Positions 13,762 through 26,845 of a DNA stretch of 64,000 nt are shown here, in pieces (position 1 is the first letter of the stretch; the number at the start of each line of letters is the position of its first letter). The position numbers and the translations under genes are program-made. The DNA is from Marthasterias glacialis (taxonomy: Eukaryota; Echinodermata; Asteroidea; Forcipulatida; Asteriidae). Location: the NCBI GenBank assembly GCA_911728455.2, contig OU452229.1, positions 12,068,878-12,132,877 of the forward strand. Reading direction: 5' to 3'. The notes below the pieces were generated by a model. That model was not told the DNA's origin and searched no databases. It was given only the letters and a program-made list of their open reading frames with translations.

Positions 13762-14245
13762 ATGAGCAGGGCTTTCCAACAGTGTCAGACTTGTCAGTTT
13801 CCCGCCAATACTTTGGGAGATAGAGCCGTTGCTAAGTCTTGTTTTCATTCTGTTACAGCTTCGTGTACAAAAGTGCCATTAGACAGGCGTTTGAAGCGCA
13901 TTCGGGGCAGCCCCGCTCCCTGGTGGTATCAAGACGGAAGATGGCCCTGGTTGGCCAGGAAAACCAGATTTTCGGATGCAGGACTATGGCAGCTACCTGC
14001 AGGTACAAGAAATTTCTCTCTAGCTCTAGTATTTCTGGATTTATTGGCTGTGGCGCAGCCGACTACTTTTTTCGGCGTTTTTTTGCTGGCTTCGGTCCAG
14101 CACACATGTAGTTGCCTTGGCTATTGTTGACGTACACACAGCATGGCCGTATTCACTGGACATCATCGGGGTGTCCTCACTCCGCGGTCCCTGGCATCCT
14201 CCCTGTTTATCCCAAACCCCCAAGACCGGCATTTTCGGAAAGCCC
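13762..14245 (+). repeat. Reference monomer, type B
   Basis: The second main monomer type. It differs from type A in a linked set of variants: CCGCTCC, GGTATCAAG, GGTTGGCCAGG, GCAGGACT, CTGCAGG, CTCTAG or CCCTAG, GGCTGTGG and TTTTTTCGG. The A-to-G change makes a 12-bp perfect palindrome, TACCTGCAGGTA, holding an SbfI/PstI site that type A lacks. Types A and B are interspersed, and many units are part A and part B. Confidence 0.85.
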
Positions 14246-17149
14246 ATGAGCAGGGCTTTCCAACAGTGTCAGACTTGTCAGTTTCCCGCCAATACTTTGG
14301 GAGATAGAGCCGTTGCTAAGTCTTGTTTTCATTCTGTTACAGCTTCGTGTACAAAAGTGCCATTAGACAGGCGTTTGAAGCGCATTCGGAGCAGCCCTGC
14401 TCCCTGGTGGTTTCAAGACGGAAGATGGCCCTGGCTGGCCGGGAAAACCAGATTTTCGGATGCAAGACTATGGCAGCTACCTACAGGTACAAGAAATTTC
14501 TCTCTAGCCCTAGTATTTCTGGATTTATTGGCTGTGGCGCAGCCGACTACTTTTTTCGGCGTTTTTTTGCTGGCTTCGGTCCAGCACACATGTAGTTGCC
14601 TTGGCTATTGTTGACGTACACACAGCATGGCCGTATTCACTGGACATCATCGGGGTGTCCTCACTCCGCGGTCCCTGGCATCCTCCCTGTTTATCCCAAA
14701 ACCCCAAGACCGGCATTTTCGGAAAGCCCATGAGCAGGGCTTTCCAACAGTGTCAGACTTGTCAGTTTCCTGCCAATACTATGGGAGATAGAGCCGTTGC
14801 TAAGTCTTGTTTTCATTCTGTTACAGCTTCGTGTACAAAAGTGCCATTAGACAGGCGTTTGAAGCGCATTCGGAGCAGCCCTGCTCCCTGGTGGTTTCAA
14901 GACGGAAGATGGCCCTGGCTGGCCGGGAAAACCAGATTTTCGGATGCAAGACTATGGCAGCTACCTACAGGTACAAGAAATTTCTCTCTAGCCCTAGTAT
15001 TTCTGGATTTATTGGCTGTGGCGCAGCCGACTACTTTTTTCGGCGTTTTTTTGCTGGCTTCGGTCCAGCACACATGTAGTTGCCTTGGCTATTGTTGACG
15101 TACACACAGCATGGCCGTATTCACTGGACATCATCGGGGTGTCCTCACTCCGCGGTCCCTGGCATCCTCCCTGTTTATCCCAAAACCCCAAGACCGGCAT
15201 TTTCGGAAAGCCCATGAGCAGGGCTTTCCAACAGTGTCAGACTTGTCAGTTTCCTGCCAATACTATGGGAGATAGAGCCGTTGCTAAGTCTTGTTTTCAT
15301 TCTGTTACAGCTTCGTGTACAAAAGTGCCATTAGACAGGCGTTTGAAGCGCATTCGGAGCAGCCCTGCTCCCTGGTGGTTTCAAGACGGAAGATGGCCCT
15401 GGCTGGCCGGGAAAACCAGATTTTCGGATGCAAGACTAAGGCAGCTACCTACAGGTACAAGAAATTTCTGTCTAGCCCCAGTATTTCTGGATTTATTGGC
15501 CTTGGCGCAGCCGACTACTTTTTGCGGCGTTTTTTTGCTGGCTTCGGTCCAGCACACATGTAGTTGCCTTGGCTATTGTTGACGTACACACAGCATGGCC
15601 GTATGCACTGGACATCATCGGGGTGTCCTCACTCCGCGGTCCCTGGCATCCTCCCTGTTTATCCCAAACCCCAAATACCGGCATTTTCTGAAAGCCAATG
15701 AGCAGGGCTTTCCAACAGTGTCAGACTTGTCAGTTTCCCGCCAATACTTTGGGAGATAGAGCCGTTGCTAAGTCTTGTTTTCATTCTGTTACAGCTTCGT
15801 GTACAAAAGTGCCATTAGACAGGCGTTTGAAGCGCATTCGGAGCAGCCCCGCTCCCTGGTGGTTTCAAGACGGAAGATGGCCCTGGCTGGCCGGGAAAAC
15901 CAGATTTTCGGATGCAAGACTATGGCAGCTACCTACAGGTACAAGAAATTTCTCTCTAGCCCCAGTATTTCTGGATTTATTGGCTGTGGCGCAGCCGACT
16001 ACTTTTTGCGGCGTTTTTTTGCTGGCTTCGGTCCAGCACACATGTAGTTGCCTTGGCTATTGTTGACGTACACACAGCATGGCCGTATGCACTGGACATC
16101 ATCGGGGTGTCCTCACTCCGCGGTCCCTGGCATCCTCCCTGTTTATCCCAAACCCCCAATACCGGCATTTTCTGAAAGCCAATGAGCAGGGCTTTCCAAC
16201 AGTGTCAGACTTGTCAGTTTCCCGCCAATACTTTGGGAGATAGAGCCGTTGCTAAGTCTTGTTTTCATTCTGTTACAGCTTCGTGTACAAAAGTGCCATT
16301 AGACAGGCGTTTGAAGCGCATTCGGAGCAGCCCTGCTCCCTGGTGGTTTCAAGACGGAAGATGGCCCTGGCTGGCCGGGAAAACCAGATTTTCGGATGCA
16401 AGACTATGGCAGCTACCTACAGGTACAAGAAATTTCTCTCTAGCCCCAGTATTTCTGGATTTATTGGCCGTGGCGCAGACGACTACTTTTTGCGGCGTTT
16501 TTTTGCTGGCTTCGGTCCAGCACACATGTAGTTGCCTTGGCTATTGTTGACGTACACACAGCATGGCCGTATTCACTGGACATCATCGGGGTGTCCTCAC
16601 TCCGCGGTCCCTGGCATCCTCCCTGTTAATCCCAAACCCCCAAGACCGGCATTTTCGGAAAGCCCATGAGCAGGGCTTTCCAACAGTGTCAGACTTGTCA
16701 GTTTCCCGCCAATACTTTGGGAGATAGAGCCGTTGCTAAGTCTTGTTTTCATTCTGTTACAGCTTCGTGTACAAAAGTGCCATTAGACAGGCGTTTGAAG
16801 CGCATTCGGAGCAGCCCTGCTCCCTGGTGGTTTCAAGACGGAAGATGGCCCTGGCTGGCCGGGAAAACCAGATTTTCGGATGCAAGACTATAGCAGCTAC
16901 CTACAGGTACAAGAAATTTCTCTCTAGCCCTAGTATTTCTGGATTTATTGGCTGTGGCGCAGCCGACTACTTTTTTCGGCGTTTTTTTGCTGGCTTCGGT
17001 CCAGCACACATGTAGTTGCCTTGGCTATTGTTGACGTACACACAGCATGGCCGTATTCACTGGACATCATCGGGGTGTCCTCACTCCGCGGTCCCTGGCA
17101 TCCTCCCTGTTTATCCCAAAACCCCAAGACCGGCATTTTCGGAAAGCCC

Positions 17150-20100
17150 ATGAGCAGGGCTTTCCAACAGTGTCAGACTTGTCAGTTTCCTGCCAATACT
17201 ATGGGAGATAGAGCCGTTGCTAAGTCTTGTTTTCATTCTGTTACAGCTTCGTGTACAAAAGTGCCATTAGACAGGCGTTTGAAGCGCATTCGGAGCAGCC
17301 CTGCTCCCTGGTGGTTTCAAGACGGAAGATGGCCCTGGCTGGCCGGGAAAACCAGATTTTCGGATGCAAGACTATGGCAGCTACCTACAGGTACAAGAAA
17401 TTTCTCTCTAGCCCCAGTATTTCTGGATTTATTGGCTGTGGCGCAGCCGACTACTTTTTGCGGCGTTTTTTTGCTGGCTTCGGTCCAGCACACATGTAGT
17501 TGCCTTGGCTATTGTTGACGTACACACAGCATGGCCGTATGCACTGGACATCATCGGGGTGTCCTCACTCCGCGGTCCCTGGCATCCTCCCTGTTTATCC
17601 CAAACCCCCAATACCGGCATTTTCTGAAAGCCAATGAGCAGGGCTTTCCAACAGTGTCAGACTTGTCAGTTTCCCGCCAATACTTTGGGAGATAGAGCNN
17701 NNNNNNNNNNNNNNNNNNNNNNNNNNNNNNNNNNNNNNNNNNNNNNNNNNNNNNNNNNNNNNNNNNNNNNNNNNNNNNNNNNNNNNNNNNNNNNNNNNNN
17801 NNNNNNNNNNNNNNNNNNNNNNNNNNNNNNNNNNNNNNNNNNNNNNNNNNNNNNNNNNNNNNNNNNNNNNNNNNNNNNNNNNNNNNNNNNNNNNNNNNNN
17901 NNNNNNNNNNNNNNNNNNNNNNNNNNNNNNNNNNNNNNNNNNNNNNNNNNNNNNNNNNNNNNNNNNNNNNNNNNNNNNNNNNNNNNNNNNNNNNNNNNNN
18001 NNNNNNNNNNNNNNNNNNNNNNNNNNNNNNNNNNNNNNNNNNNNNNNNNNNNNNNNNNNNNNNNNNNNNNNNNNNNNNNNNNNNNNNNNNNNNNNNNNNN
18101 NNNNNNNNNNNNNNNNNNNNNNNNNNNNNNNNNNNNNNNNNNNNNNNNNNNNNNNNNNNNNNNNNNNNNNNNNNNNNNNNNNNNNNNNNNNNNNNNNNCG
18201 TTGCTAAGTCTTGTTTTCATTCTGTTACAGCTTCGTGTACAAAAGTGCCATTAGACAGGCGTTTGAAGCGCATTCGGAGCAGCCCTGCTCCCTGGTGGTT
18301 TCAAGACGGAAGATGGCCCTGGCTGGCCGGGAAAACCAGATTTTCCGATGCAAGACTATGGCAGCTACCTACAGGTACAAGAAATTTCTCTCTAGCCCCA
18401 GTATTTCTGGATTTATTGGCCGTGGCGCAGACGACTACTTTTTGCGGCGTTTTTTTGCTGGCTTCGGTCCAGCACACATGTAGTTGCCTTGGCTATTGTT
18501 GACGTACACACAGCATGGCCGTATTCACTGGACATCATCGGGGTGTCCTCACTCCGCGGTCCCTGGCATCCTCCCTGTTAATCCCAAACCCCCAAGACCG
18601 GCATTTTCGGAAAGCCCATGAGCAGGGCTTTCCAACAGTGTCAGACTTGTCAGTTTCCCGCCAATACTTTGGGAGATAGAGCCGTTGCTAAGTCTTGTTT
18701 TCATTCTGTTACAGCTTCGTGTACAAAAGTGCCATTAGACAGGCGTTTGAAGCGCATTCGGAGCAGCCCTGCTCCCTGGTGGTTTCAAGACGGAAGATGG
18801 CCCTGGCTGGCCGGGAAAACCAGATGTTCGGATGCAAGACTATGGCAGCTACCTACAGGTACAAGAAATTTCTCTCTAGCCCCAGTATTTCTGGATTTAT
18901 TGGCCGTGGCGCAGACGACTACTTTTTGCGGCGTTTTTTTGCTGGCTTCGGTCCAGCACACATGTAGTTGCCTTGGCTATTGTTGACGTACACACAGCAT
19001 GGCCGTATGCACTGGACATCATCGGGGTGTCCTCACTCCGCGGTCCCTGGCATCCTCCCTGTTTATCCCAAACCCCCAAGACCGGCATTTTCGGAAAGCA
19101 CATGAGCAGGGCTTTCCAACAGTGTCGGACTTGTCAGTTTCCCGAAAATACTTTGGGAGATAGAGCCGTTGCTAAGTCTTGTTTTCATTCTGTTACAGCT
19201 TCGTGTACAAAAGTGCCATTAGACAGGCGTTTGAAGCGCATTCGGGGCAGCCCCGCTCCCTGGTGGTATCAAGACGGAAGATGGCCCTGGTTGGCCAGGA
19301 AAACCAGATTTTCGGATGCAGGACTATGGCAGCTACCTGCAGGTACAAGAAATTTCTCTCTAGCTCTAGTATTTCTGGATTTATTGGCTGTGGCGCAGCC
19401 GACTACTTTTTTCGGCGTTTTTTTGCTGGCTTCGGTCCAGCACACATGTAGTTGCCTTGGCTATTGTTGACGTACACACAGCATGGCCGTATTCACTGGA
19501 CATCATAGGGGTGTCCTCACTCCGCGGTCCCTGGCATCCTCCCTGTTTATCCCAAAACCCCAAGACCGGCATTTTCGGAAAGCCCATGAGCAGGGCTTTC
19601 CAACAGTGTCAGACTTGTCAGTTTCCTGCCAATACTATGGGAGATAGAGCCGTTGCTAAGTCTTGTTTTCATTCTGTTACAGCTTCGTGTACAAAAGTGC
19701 CATTAGACAGGCGTTTGAAGCGCATTCGGAGCAGCCCTGCTCCCTGGTGGTTTCAAGACGGAAGATGGCCCTGGCTGGCCGGGAAAACCAGATTTTCGGA
19801 TGCAAGACTATGGCAGCTACCTACAGGTACAAGAAATTTCTCTCTAGCCCCAGTATTTCTGGATTTATTGGCTGTGGCGCAGCCGACTACTTTTTGCGGC
19901 GTTTTTTTGCTGGCTTCGGTCCAGCACACATGTAGTTGCCTTGGCTATTGTTGACGTACACACAGCATGGCCGTATGCACTGGACATCATCGGGGTGTCC
20001 TCACTCCGCGGTCCCTGGCATCCTCCCTGTTTATCCCAAACCCCCAATACCGGCATTTTCTGAAAGCCAATGAGCAGGGCTTTCCAACAGTGTCAGACTT

Positions 20101-21037
20101 GTCAGTTTCCCGCCAATACTTTGGGAGATAGAGCCGTTGCTAAGTCTTGTTTTCATTCTGTTACAGCTTCGTGTACAAAAGTGCCATTAGACAGGCGTTT
20201 GAAGCGCATTCGGAGCAGCCCTGCTCCCTGGTGGTTTCAAGACGGAAGATGGCCCTGGCTGGCCGGGAAAACCAGATTTTCGGATGCAAGACTATGGCAG
20301 CTACCTACAGGTACAAGAAATTTCTCTCTAGCCCCAGTATTTCTGGATTTATTGGCCGTGGCGCAGACGACTACTTTTTGCGGCGTTTTTTTGCTGGCTT
20401 CGGTCCAGCACACATGTAGTTGCCTTGGCTATTGTTGACGTACACACAGCATGGCCGTATTCACTGGACATCATCGGGGTGTCCTCACTCCGCGGTCCCT
20501 GGCATCCTCCCTGTTAATCCCAAACCCCCAAGACCGGCATTTTCGGAAAGCCCATGAGCAGGGCTTTCCAACAGTGTCAGACTTGTCAGTTTCCCGCCAA
20601 TACTTTGGGAGATAGAGCCGTTGCTAAGTCTTGTTTTCATTCTGTTACAGCTTCGTGTACAAAAGTGCCATTAGACAGGCGTTTGAAGCGCATTCGGAGC
20701 AGCCCTGCTCCCTGGTGGTTTCAAGACGGAAGATGGCCCTGGCTGGCCGGGAAAACCAGATGTTCGGATGCAAGACTATGGCAGCTACCTACAGGTACAA
20801 GAAATTTCTCTCTAGCCCCAGTATTTCTGGATTTATTGGCCGTGGCGCAGACGACTACTTTTTGCGGCGTTTTTTTGCTGGCTTCGGTCCAGCACACATG
20901 TAGTTGCCTTGGCTATTGTTGACGTACACACAGCATGGCCGTATGCACTGGACATCATCGGGGTGTCCTCACTCCGCGGTCCCTGGCATCCTCCCTGTTT
21001 ATCCCAAACCCCCAAGACCGGCATTTTCGGAAAGCAC
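17150..21037. repeat. Four-monomer higher-order repeat (1936 bp), two copies
   Basis: Monomers at 17150, 17634 (split by the gap), 18618 and 19102 match those at 19586, 20070, 20554 and 21038 in order. Shared private marks are TACTATGGG in the first, GCAGACGAC with GTTAATCCC in the second, CAGATGTTCGG in the third, and a type B CTCTAG unit with GGGGCAG in the fourth. The offset is 1936 bp after the gap and 2436 bp before it, a difference of exactly the 500 Ns. Confidence 0.85.
17699..18198. other. Assembly gap of 500 Ns inside the satellite
   Basis: Exactly 500 Ns. The last bases before it (GATAGAGC) and the first after it (CGTTGCTAAG) are adjacent in every intact monomer, so both edges are at the same phase of the 484-bp repeat. 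Five hundred is not a multiple of 484, so the N count is probably a placeholder. The real gap is most likely zero or a whole number of monomers. Confidence 0.97.
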
Positions 21038-24000
21038 ATGAGCAGGGCTTTCCAACAGTGTCGGACTTGTCAGTTTCCCGCCAATACTTTGGGAGATAGA
21101 GCCGTTGCTAAGTCTTGTTTTCATTCTGTTACAGCTTCGTGTACAAAAGTGCCATTAGACAGGCGTTTGAAGCGCATTCGGGGCAGCCCCGCTCCCTGGT
21201 GGTATCAAGACGGAAGATGGCCCTGGTTGGCCAGGAAAACCAGATTTTCGGATGCAGGACTATGGCAGCTACCTGCAGGTACAAGAAATTTCTCTCTAGC
21301 TCTAGTATTTCTGGATTTATTGGCTGTGGCGCAGCCGACTACTTTTTTCGGCGTTTTTTTGCTGGCTTCGGTCCAGCACACATGTAGTTGCCTTGGCTAT
21401 TGTTGACGTACACACAGCATGGCCGTATTCACTGGACATCATCGGGGTGTCCTCACTCCGCGGTCCCTGGCATCCTCCCTGTTTATCCCAAACCCCCAAG
21501 ACCGGCATTTTCGGAAAGCCCATGAGCAGGGCTTTCCAACAGTGTCAGACTTGTCAGTTTCCCGCCAATACTTTGGGAGATAGAGCCGTTGCTAAGTCTT
21601 GTTTTCATTCTGTTACAGCTTCGTGTACAAAAGTGCCATTAGACAGGCGTTTGAAGCGCATTCGGAGCAGCCCTGCTCCCTGGTGGTTTCAAGACGGAAG
21701 ATGGCCCTGGCTTGCCGGGAAAACCAGATTTTCGGATGCAAGACTATGGCAGCTACCTACAGGTACAAGAAATTTCTCTCTAGCCCTAGTATTTCTGGAT
21801 TTATTGGCTGTGGCGCAGCCGACTACTTTTTTCGGCGTTTTTTTGCTGGCTTCGGTCCAGCACACATGTAGTTGCCTTGGCTATTGTTGACGTACACACA
21901 GCATGGCCGTATTCACTGGACATCATCGGGGTGTCCTCACTCCGCGGTCCCTGGCATCCTCCCTGTTTATCCCAAAACCCCAAGACCGGCATTTTCGGAA
22001 AGCCCATGAGCAGGGCTTTCCAACAGTGTCAGACTTGTCAGTTTCCTGCCAATACTATGGGAGATAGAGCCGTTGCTAAGTCTTGTTTTCATTCTGTTAC
22101 AGCTTCGTGTACAAAAGTGCCATTAGACAGGCGTTTGAAGCGCATTCGGAGCAGCCCTGCTCCCTGGTGGTTTCAAGACGGAAGATGGCCCTGGCTGGCC
22201 GGGAAAACCAGATTTTAGGATGCAAGACTAAGGCAGCTACCTACAGGTACAAGAAATTTCTGTCTAGCCCCAGTATTTCTGGATTTATTGGCCTTGGCGC
22301 AGCCGACTACTTTTTGCGGCGTTTTTTTGCTGGCTTCGGTCCAGCACACATGTAGTTGCCTTGGCTATTGTTGACGTACACACAGCATGGCCGTATGCAC
22401 TGGACATCATCGGGGTGTCCTCACTCCGCGGTCCCTGGCATCCTCCCTGTTTATCCCAAACCCCAAATACCGGCATTTTCTGAAAGCCAATGAGCAGGGC
22501 TTTCCAACAGTGTCAGACTTGTCAGTTTCCCGCCAATACTTTGGGAGATAGAGCCGTTGCTAAGTCTTGTTTTCATTCTGTTACAGCTTCGTGTACAAAA
22601 GTGCCATTAGACAGGCGTTTGAAGCGCATTCGGGGCAGCCCCGCTCCCTGGTGGTATCAAGACGGAAGATGGCCCTGGTTGGCCAGGAAAACCAGATTTT
22701 CGGATGCAGGACTATGGCAGCTACCTGCAGGTACAAGAAATTTCTCTCTAGCTCTAGTATTTCTGGATTTATTGGCTGTGGCGCAGCCGACTACTTTTTT
22801 CGGCGTTTTTTTGCTGGCTTCGGTCCAGCACACATGTAGTTGCCTTGGCTATTGTTGACGTACACACAGCATGGCCGTATTCACTGGACATCATCGGGGT
22901 GTCCTCACTCCGCGGTCCCTGGCATCCTCCCTGTTTATCCCAAACCCCCAAGACCGGCATTTTCGGAAAGCCCATGAGCAGGGCTTTCCAACAGTGTCAG
23001 ACTTGTCAGTTTCCCGCCAATACTTTGGGAGATAGAGCCGTTGCTAAGTCTTGTTTTCATTCTGTTACAGCTTCGTGTACAAAAGTGCCATTAGACAGGC
23101 GTTTGAAGCGCATTCGGAGCAGCCCTGCTCCCTGGTGGTTTCAAGACGGAAGATGGCCCTGGCTTGCCGGGAAAACCAGATTTTCGGATGCAAGACTATG
23201 GCAGCTACCTACAGGTACAAGAAATTTCTCTCTAGCCCTAGTATTTCTGGATTTATTGGCTGTGGCGCAGCCGACTACTTTTTTCGGCGTTTTTTTGCTG
23301 GCTTCGGTCCAGCACACATGTAGTTGCCTTGGCTATTGTTGACGTACACACAGCATGGCCGTATTCACTGGACATCATCGGGGTGTCCTCACTCCGCGGT
23401 CCCTGGCATCCTCCCTGTTTATCCCAAAACCCCAAGACCGGCATTTTCGGAAAGCCCATGAGCAGGGCTTTCCAACAGTGTCAGACTTGTCAGTTTCCTG
23501 CCAATACTATGGGAGATAGAGCCGTTGCTAAGTCTTGTTTTCATTCTGTTACAGCTTCGTGTACAAAAGTGCCATTAGACAGGCGTTTGAAGCGCATTCG
23601 GAGCAGCCCTGCTCCCTGGTGGTTTCAAGACGGAAGATGGCCCTGGCTGGCCGGGAAAACCAGATTTTAGGATGCAAGACTAAGGCAGCTACCTACAGGT
23701 ACAAGAAATTTCTGTCTAGCCCCAGTATTTCTGGATTTATTGGCCTTGGCGCAGCCGACTACTTTTTGCGGCGTTTTTTTGCTGGCTTCGGTCCAGCACA
23801 CATGTAGTTGCCTTGGCTATTGTTGACGTACACACAGCATGGCCGTATGCACTGGACATCATCGGGGTGTCCTCACTCCGCGGTCCCTGGCATCCTCCCT
23901 GTTTATCCCAAACCCCAAATACCGGCATTTTCTGAAAGCCAATGAGCAGGGCTTTCCAACAGTGTCAGACTTGTCAGTTTCCCGCCAATACTTTGGGAGA

Positions 24001-26845
24001 TAGAGCCGTTGCTAAGTCTTGTTTTCATTCTGTTACAGCTTCGTGTACAAAAGTGCCATTAGACAGGCGTTTGAAGCGCATTCGGAGCAGCCCTGCTCCC
24101 TGGTGGTTTCAAGACGGAAGATGGCCCTGGCTGGCCGGGAAAACCAGATTTTCGGATGCAAGACTATGGCAGCTACCTACAGGTACAAGAAATTTCTCTC
24201 TAGCCCCAGTATTTCTGGATTTATTGGCTGTGGCGCAGCCGACTACTTTTTGCGGCGTTTTTTTGCTGGCTTCGGTCCAGCACACATGTAGTTGCCTTGG
24301 CTATTGTTGACGTACACACAGCATGGCCGTATGCACTGGACATCATCGGGGTGTCCTCACTCCGCGGTCCCTGGCATCCTCCCTGTTTATCCCAAACCCC
24401 CAAGACCGGCATTTTCGGAAAGCCAATGAGCAGGGCTTTCCAACAGTGTCAGACTTGTCAGTTTCCCGCCAATACTTTGGGAGATAGAGCCGATGCTAAG
24501 TCTTGTTTTCATTCTGTTACAGCTTCGTGTACAAAAGTGCCATTAGACAGGCGTTTGAAGCGCATTCGGAGCAGCCCCGCTCCCTGGTGGTATCAAGACG
24601 GAAGATGGCCCTGGTTGGCCAGGAAAACCAGATTTTCGGATGCAGGACTATGGCAGCTACCTGCAGGTACAAGAAATTTCTCTCTAGCTCTAGTATTTCT
24701 GGATTTATTGGCTGTGGCGCAGCCGACTACTTTTTTCGGCGTTTTTTTGCTGGCTTCGGTCCAGCACACATGTAGTTGCCTTGGCTATTGTTGAAGTACA
24801 CACAGCATGGCCGTATTCACTGGACATCATCGGGGTGTCCTCACTCCGCGGTCCCTGGCATCCTCCCTGTTTATCCCAAACCCCCAAGACCGGCATTTTC
24901 GGAAAGCCCATGAGCAGGGCTTTCCAACAGTGTCAGACTTGTCAGTTTCCCGCCAATACTTTGGGAGATAGAGCCGTTGCTAAGTCTTGTTTTCATTCTG
25001 TTACAGCTTCGTGTACAAAAGTGCCATTAGACAGGCGTTTGAAGCGCATTCGGAGCAGCCCTGCTCCCTGGTGGTTTCAAGACGGAAGATGGCCCTGGCT
25101 GGCCGGGAAAACCAGATTTTAGGATGCAAGACTAAGGCAGCTACCTACAGGTACAAGAAATTTCTGTCTAGCCCCAGTATTTCTGGATTTATTGGCCTTG
25201 GCGCAGCCGACTACTTTTTGCGGCGTTTTTTTGCTGGCTTCGGTCCAGCACACATGTAGTTGCCTTGGCTATTGTTGACGTACACACAGCATGGCCGTAT
25301 GCACTGGACATCATCGGGGTGTCCTCACTCCGCGGTCCCTGGCATCCTCCCTGTTTATCCCAAACCCCAAATACCGGCATTTTCTGAAAGCCAATGAGCA
25401 GGGCTTTCCAACAGTGTCAGACTTGTCAGTTTCCCGCCAATACTTTGGGAGATAGAGCCGTTGCTAAGTCTTGTTTTCATTCTGTTACAGCTTCGTGTAC
25501 AAAAGTGCCATTAGACAGGCGTTTGAAGCGCATTCGGAGCAGCCCTGCTCCCTGGTGGTTTCAAGACGGAAGATGGCCCTGGCTGGCCGGGAAAACCAGA
25601 TTTTCGGATGCAAGACTATGGCAGCTACCTACAGGTACAAGAAATTTCTCTCTAGCCCCAGTATTTCTGGATTTATTGGCTGTGGCGCAGCCGACTACTT
25701 TTTGCGGCGTTTTTTTGCTGGCTTCGGTCCAGCACACATGTAGTTGCCTTGGCTATTGTTGACGTACACACAGCATGGCCGTATGCACTGGACATCATCG
25801 GGGTGTCCTCACTCCGCGGTCCCTGGCATCCTCCCTGTTTATCCCAAACCCCCAAGACCGGCATTTTCGGAAAGCCAATGAGCAGGGCTTTCCAACAGTG
25901 TCAGACTTGTCAGTTTCCCGCCAATACTTTGGGAGATAGAGCCGATGCTAAGTCTTGTTTTCATTCTGTTACAGCTTCGTGTACAAAAGTGCCATTAGAC
26001 AGGCGTTTGAAGCGCATTCGGAGCAGCCCCGCTCCCTGGTGGTATCAAGACGGAAGATGGCCCTGGTTGGCCAGGAAAACCAGATTTTCGGATGCAGGAC
26101 TATGGCAGCTACCTGCAGGTACAAGAAATTTCTCTCTAGCTCTAGTATTTCTGGATTTATTGGCTGTGGCGCAGCCGACTACTTTTTTCGGCGTTTTTTT
26201 GCTGGCTTCGGTCCAGCACACATGTAGTTGCCTTGGCTATTGTTGAAGTACACACAGCATGGCCGTATTCACTGGACATCATCGGGGTGTCCTCACTCCG
26301 CGGTCCCTGGCATCCTCCCTGTTTATCCCAAACCCCCAAGACCGGCATTTTCGGAAAGCCCATGAGCAGGGCTTTCCAACAGTGTCAGACTTGTCAGTTT
26401 CCCGCCAATACTTTGGGAGATAGAGCCGTTGCTAAGTCTTGTTTTCATTCTGTTACAGCTTCGTGTACAAAAGTGCCATTAGACAGGCGTTTGAAGCGCA
26501 TTCGGAGCAGCCCTGCTCCCTGGTGGTTTCAAGACGGAAGATGGCCCTGGCTGGCCGGGAAAAGCAGATTTTCGGATGCAAGACTATGGCAGCTACCTAC
26601 AGGTACAAGAAATTTCTCTCTAGCTCTAGTATTTCTGGATTTATTGGCTGTGGCGCAGCCGACTACTTTTTTCGGCGTTTTTTTGCTGGCTTCGGTCCAG
26701 CACACATGTAGTTGCCTTGGCTATTGTTGAAGTACACACAGCATGGCCGTATTCACTGGACATCATCGGGGTGTCCTCACTCCGCGGTCCCTGGCATCCT
26801 CCCTGTTTATCCCAAACCCCCAAGACCGGCATTTTCGGAAAGCCC
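21038..26845. repeat. Three-monomer higher-order repeat (1452 bp), about four copies
   Basis: Private variants recur every 1452 bp. GGCTTGCCGGG occurs near 21710 and 23162. TTTTAGGATGC with ACTAAGG occurs near 22215, 23667 and 25119. GCCGATGCT occurs near 24490 and 25942. Blocks start at 21038, 22490, 23942 and 25394. The last unit (26362) departs from the pattern, so the fourth copy is incomplete. Confidence 0.8.

Noticed and set aside
17634-18254. ORF running through the N gap
   Set aside because: Consists mostly of undetermined residues and has no evidential value.
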